Origin: a bacterium
GTDB taxonomy: Bacteria; Verrucomicrobiota; Verrucomicrobiia; Limisphaerales; UBA11358
DNA length: 64,000 bases
NCBI GenBank assembly: GCA_021817945.1
Contig: JAKAFL010000004.1
Location: forward strand, 62,001 to 126,000
Direction: 5' to 3'
Shown here piece by piece: positions 61,043 to 64,000 of the stretch. The notes beneath the pieces are model-generated. The model saw only the letters and a program-made list of their open reading frames with translations, searched no databases and was not told where the DNA came from. The translations under genes were made by a program, and so were the position numbers. Each line of letters opens with the position of its first letter. Position 1 is the stretch's first letter.

Positions 61043-61312
61043 AGCCTTTCTGAAAATTTGGAAGGATGCTGTTTTTGTGCCCAAGCCGGTCTGGCCGGGT
61101 GCGACGAGGGAGCATCCCCCACGCGGGTCTGCGACCGAGGAACAACCACGCCAGACTGGCTTGGGCACGAAAACCCTTCGGGTGGCGGCGCTTTAGCCCT
61201 TGGGCTTTGTTGTCGCCGTCGTTACAGCCCTTTGCCGGGATGGGCCGAGGCTCCGCCTCGCCCAAGGCCAAAATCCCCAGCCGCAGCACCCTTCCCAATT
61301 TTCAGACAGGCT
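61043..61312. mobile_element. MITE-like element, copy 2, touching the argF stop
   Basis: 270 bp, close to copy 1 throughout (GGAAGGATGCTGTTTTTGTG, CCACGCGGGTCTGCGACCGA, CCAAGGCCAAAATCCCCAG). The ends are AGCCTTTCTGAAAA and TTTTCAGACAGGCT. The argF stop codon TAG (61,313-61,315, minus strand) is the first triplet outside the element. No exact target duplication is visible. The gap to the PEP-CTERM gene (60,811-61,042) holds no recognised feature. Confidence 0.82.
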
Positions 61313-62212
61313 CTATGAACTTACGGCCCAGTTGAGGATGGCTTTTTGGACATGCAACCGATTTTCGGCCTGGGTGAAAATGGTATCAGCATGGTCCTCA
61401 AATGTTTCCGCATCAATTTCATTGCCCCGGTAAGCCGGAAGGCAATGCATGACCATGGCAGCCGGATTCGCACATTGAAGAAGGCGACGGTTGATTTGAA
61501 ACCCGGCGAGGATTTTAAGGCGGTCCCTGGCCTCGGCCTCCTTGCCCATGGAGACCCAAACATCGGTGTAAAGGAGATCGGCGCCTTTGGCGGCGGCTTC
61601 AATGTCCGTGGTGCAGGAAATTTTGCCACCTGCGCGGCGGAGGATGTCCTGACCCGGCTGGAGGGATGCGGGTGCGGCTATGCGAAGCTCAAATCCCATT
61701 TTGTCCGCAGCAAAAATCCAAGAGAGGGGAACATTGCAGGCGCCGTCCCCGATGAATGCCACCACTTTGCCGGAGATGGACCCCTTTTTTTCCTCAAAAG
61801 TCATGATGTCCGCCAGGATTTGGCAGGGGTGTTCATCATCGGTCAAGGCATTGATGGTGGGTATCTTGGAAAAAGCGGCAAAGGTTTCCACATCCTTCTG
61901 GGCATAGGTGCGGATGATGGCACCATGGATCATGCGTCCGAGGACCCTGGCCGTGTCCTGGATGGGTTCGCCGCGACCCAATTGAAGGTCATTGGCATTG
62001 AGGAACATCGCATTTCCGCCCAATTCACGTATGCCGGTTTCAAAAGAAACCCGGGTGCGGGTGGAGGACTTGGCAAAGATGAGCGCCCAAGTCTGTCCTG
62101 CCAGCGGCTGGCTGGTGGAGTTGCCGCGGTTCTTTTTGAATTCGCCAGCCGATTGCAGGATTTGCTTGAAATCCGCCTGCGGCAGGGTTTCCAATGACAA
62201 CAAATGCTTCAT
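61313..62212 (-). CDS. argF: Ornithine carbamoyltransferase
   Basis: Makes citrulline from ornithine and carbamoyl phosphate in arginine synthesis. 299 residues of normal length. Carbamoyl-phosphate motif STRTRVSFE near 52, HPCQILADI near 129, and the ornithine loop MVMHCLPAYRGNEID near 259 are intact. Its stop codon abuts the MITE. With argD nearby at the right end it may be part of a dispersed arginine gene group, but two unrelated genes intervene. Confidence 0.95.
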   Translation of the reverse strand: MKHLLSLETLPQADFKQILQSAGEFKKNRGNSTSQPLAGQTWALIFAKSSTRTRVSFETGIRELGGNAMFLNANDLQLGRGEPIQDTARVLGRMIHGAIIRTYAQKDVETFAAFSKIPTINALTDDEHPCQILADIMTFEEKKGSISGKVVAFIGDGACNVPLSWIFAADKMGFELRIAAPASLQPGQDILRRAGGKISCTTDIEAAAKGADLLYTDVWVSMGKEAEARDRLKILAGFQINRRLLQCANPAAMVMHCLPAYRGNEIDAETFEDHADTIFTQAENRLHVQKAILNWAVSS

Positions 62213-62372
62213 GAATTTGATTCAAGACCCGTCAATGACCCATCACGTGCAAACAATAGCCATGCGCCCGGCGAGGACAATCCCCTGCCCGGCCCGGGAC
62301 GGGAAACCTGCTTTATCAAGCCTGGATATTTCCGCCCCAAAGACATTTCTATAGCCCAATACCGATCCAACG

Positions 62373-63026
62373 TCACTTCTTTTTAACCGCCTTTTTTATT
62401 TGCGCCCTTTCCTGCCGGGCCTGGTCCGCCGCGCGCCATAAATACCACGCGGCGGTGGTCCGGTAGGGACTCCATATCTCACCGAACCGCCGAAGCGCGG
62501 ATGGGCTGGGCATCTGGCCGCGCCGGTAAGCCTGGCCAAACCCGTTCCGCACGCCAAAATCATCCACAGGAAGGACATCCTCCCGGCCGAGTTGAAAAAT
62601 AAGCAGCATTTCCGCAGTCCAACGCCCCACACCCCGCACGGCGGTGAGCCGCTGGATGATTTCCTCGTCGTCCATCTTTCCGATGGCCCGCGAACCGGGC
62701 ACATCGCCGGAAAGCGTCTTGGCGGTGAGATCGCGAATGGCCCGAATTTTGGCCATGGAAAACCCGCAGGCCCGAAGCTGGGAGTCCGTCACGGCGGCCA
62801 GGTCCCCCGGCTTGGGGAATTTGCGTTTGGGAAAAAGACCGCGAAACCTGCCCAGTATTTTTTCGGCGGCGGCGGCATGCAATTGCTGGTGGGCTATGGC
62901 CAGGACAAGGGAATGAAAGGGGGGACGCCGTTTTTGGAAATCCAGCCGACAGGGACCGTGGCGGCGGATCAGCCGTCGCATGACAGGGTCCACGCGCCCG
63001 AGTTGTTTCAAAATGGCCGGTCGCAT
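62373..63026 (-). CDS. DNA-3-methyladenine glycosylase II-like (AlkA/HhH-GPD)
   Basis: A base-excision repair glycosylase of 217 residues. The helix-hairpin-helix and Gly/Pro-rich loop reads LTAVRGVGRWTAEMLLIF near 132, followed by LPVDDFGVRNGFG with the catalytic Asp. HQQLHAAAAEKILGRFRGLF is typical for the family. It lacks the N-terminal domain of E. coli AlkA and is of the short type. It should remove alkylated purines; exact specificity is unknown. Confidence 0.9.
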   Translation of the reverse strand: MRPAILKQLGRVDPVMRRLIRRHGPCRLDFQKRRPPFHSLVLAIAHQQLHAAAAEKILGRFRGLFPKRKFPKPGDLAAVTDSQLRACGFSMAKIRAIRDLTAKTLSGDVPGSRAIGKMDDEEIIQRLTAVRGVGRWTAEMLLIFQLGREDVLPVDDFGVRNGFGQAYRRGQMPSPSALRRFGEIWSPYRTTAAWYLWRAADQARQERAQIKKAVKKK

Positions 63027-63032
63027 GGAGGA

Positions 63033-63494
63033 TCAGGAGGGGTTGGCCCCGGTGGCGGGAGCCTGGAGCGCGGCTTGAATTTCCTGAAGAATCTTCACAC
63101 ATTCCGAATGGTAACCCAAGCCTGCCGGATGTTCCTCCTCCATCACGCCGTTGTCATGCTCGGTAACGCGAAATGCATCGCAGCCGAGGGTAAAGCCCCC
63201 CTCGGGATCCGGGTCCAGACTTGCCTTCATGCGAATCCAAACGCCACCCTCCCCCCAGCCGCCATAAAGGAATGTCTGGTAAAAGGAGCCTTTCTTGTCA
63301 AAGTCCAGGTCGGAGACATGCTGGTACCCGTGCCGGGCAAACACTTTTTGGGCAGCACGAAGAATGTTGGCCTCAGAACAACCCTGGAGGGTGACCTGGG
63401 CCATGTGGCGGGAAGCATTGGCAGGACTGGTTTGGCAGCCGGAAAGCAGGCAAAGCCCCATGACCAACAATAAACCGGCAAAGAACGATTTCAT
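63033..63494 (-). CDS. Lipoprotein of unknown function
   Basis: 153 residues starting at MKSFFAGLLLVMGLCLLSGC, a signal peptide with lipobox LLSGC; a TTG that overlaps the argD stop lies 15 bases upstream. The mature part contains ANILRAAQKVFARHGYQHVS and GGWGEGGVWIRMKASLD, with no family I recognise. It lies between argD and the glycosylase gene on the same strand with tiny gaps and is likely co-transcribed. Confidence 0.75.
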   Translation of the reverse strand: MKSFFAGLLLVMGLCLLSGCQTSPANASRHMAQVTLQGCSEANILRAAQKVFARHGYQHVSDLDFDKKGSFYQTFLYGGWGEGGVWIRMKASLDPDPEGGFTLGCDAFRVTEHDNGVMEEEHPAGLGYHSECVKILQEIQAALQAPATGANPS

Positions 63495-63505
63495 GATGGG
63501 AATAT

Positions 63506-64000
63506 TCAAGCCCGTCCATCCAGGGACTGCACGACTTTTTTGATGATGGCCAGGGCCTCATCAGCCTCGGCAGGCCTCAGATTTAATGGGGGCAGGAGCC
63601 GGATGACTTTGGAACCGGCCGGCGCCGTGAGGAGGCCGGCCTGATGGAACAGGTCGCAAACCTGGAGGGAGGCAGCCCTGGGACTGGCAGTGAAAGCGGG
63701 GTGTGATTCCACCAATTCAAAACCTGTCATCAGGCCCAGACCCCGGACACTGGCCAAAACTTCCGGGTGCTGCCGCGCAAGGCTGGTTAATTCGGATAAA
63801 ATACGACCACCGATTTGCCGGGCATGGTCCGCGAGTTTTTCTTTTTCAATGACCTCGAGAATCCCAAGCGCCACGGCACAGGCCAGTGGAGACCCGCCAT
63901 AGGTGGTTCCATGGGACCCGGCCCCGAGCAGGTCCGCGATGGGCGCCCGCAGCCAGAAGGCGCCAATCGGAAAGCCTCCACCCAGCGATTTGGCCATGGC
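63506..64000 (-). CDS. argD: Acetylornithine aminotransferase (partial, runs off the right edge)
   Basis: The C-terminal 165 residues of a class III PLP aminotransferase; the start lies beyond the window. The visible part begins at the PLP-lysine region (MAKSLGGGFPIGAF, Lys at residue 3 of this part), then SHGTTYGGSPLACAVALGIL, VRGLGLMTGFEL and VIRLLPPLNL. Sequence style and the nearby argF support acetylornithine aminotransferase; other class III members (ornithine or 4-aminobutyrate transaminases) are less likely. Confidence 0.85.
   Translation of the reverse strand, partial: AMAKSLGGGFPIGAFWLRAPIADLLGAGSHGTTYGGSPLACAVALGILEVIEKEKLADHARQIGGRILSELTSLARQHPEVLASVRGLGLMTGFELVESHPAFTASPRAASLQVCDLFHQAGLLTAPAGSKVIRLLPPLNLRPAEADEALAIIKKVVQSLDGRA

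Overview
The window looks like a chromosomal segment of a Verrucomicrobiota bacterium, most likely of the Limisphaerales/Pedosphaera-like branch. The clues are a PEP-CTERM protein, a large secreted protein built from NHL and Ig-like repeats, a GYF_2-type membrane protein, paired PilT-like ATPases, weak Shine-Dalgarno sequences and many dispersed intergenic repeats. This placement rests on recognised protein style and not on a database search.

Layout. 1-21,750 is mostly housekeeping: a CBM48 protein, a 6-phosphofructokinase, a galactose cassette (galK, small membrane protein, SLC5 symporter), a MidA-like methyltransferase, pilT and a pilU-like gene with a pseudo-receiver, gcvH/gcvT, an FNR-like reductase, parA, the overlapping set prenyl synthase / ECF sigma / anti-sigma, rpsO-pnp, purD and tRNA-Val(GAC). 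From about 21,780 to 33,220, just downstream of the tRNA, lies a compact Mu-like transposable element. It has a divergently transcribed repressor with a clear promoter/operator, a RadC-like gene, and one tightly packed rightward operon of 11 genes. The operon ends in MuA-like transposase, a tape-measure-like coiled-coil protein and a MuB-like ATPase. No capsid, portal, terminase or tail genes are present, apart from an orphan Mu-I-like protease and the coiled-coil protein. Bipartite TGGACA/TTGCACAAATGCA-type sites occur at both ends.

33,350-43,900 is a recombination hot spot: a GYF_2 gene, remnants of IS5, IS66, IS630 and IS256 transposases, and a defence-like cassette (PLD-SNF2 helicase, KilA-N protein, truncated Eco57I-type methylase, DprA-like protein). 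A 272-bp direct repeat brackets the cassette. 44,109-46,673 is an AT-rich gene for a secreted protein in which a six-repeat NHL propeller interrupts an Ig-like domain. 47,100-64,000 returns to core genes: an M50-like protease, pyrE, a seven-gene metal-efflux-type operon (PepSY lipoprotein, YVTN propeller, two-component system, RND tripartite pump) behind a palindrome matching the core of the CusR box, ffh, a PEP-CTERM protein, argF, an AlkA-like glycosylase, a lipoprotein and the end of argD.

Three dispersed repeats run through the intergenic spaces. Repeat A is about 165 bp with nested inverted repeats, in eight copies, one split and one partial. Repeat B is about 210 bp and forms A-B-A composites. 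A 270-bp MITE occurs twice; one copy is inserted inside a repeat A, and the other touches the argF stop codon.
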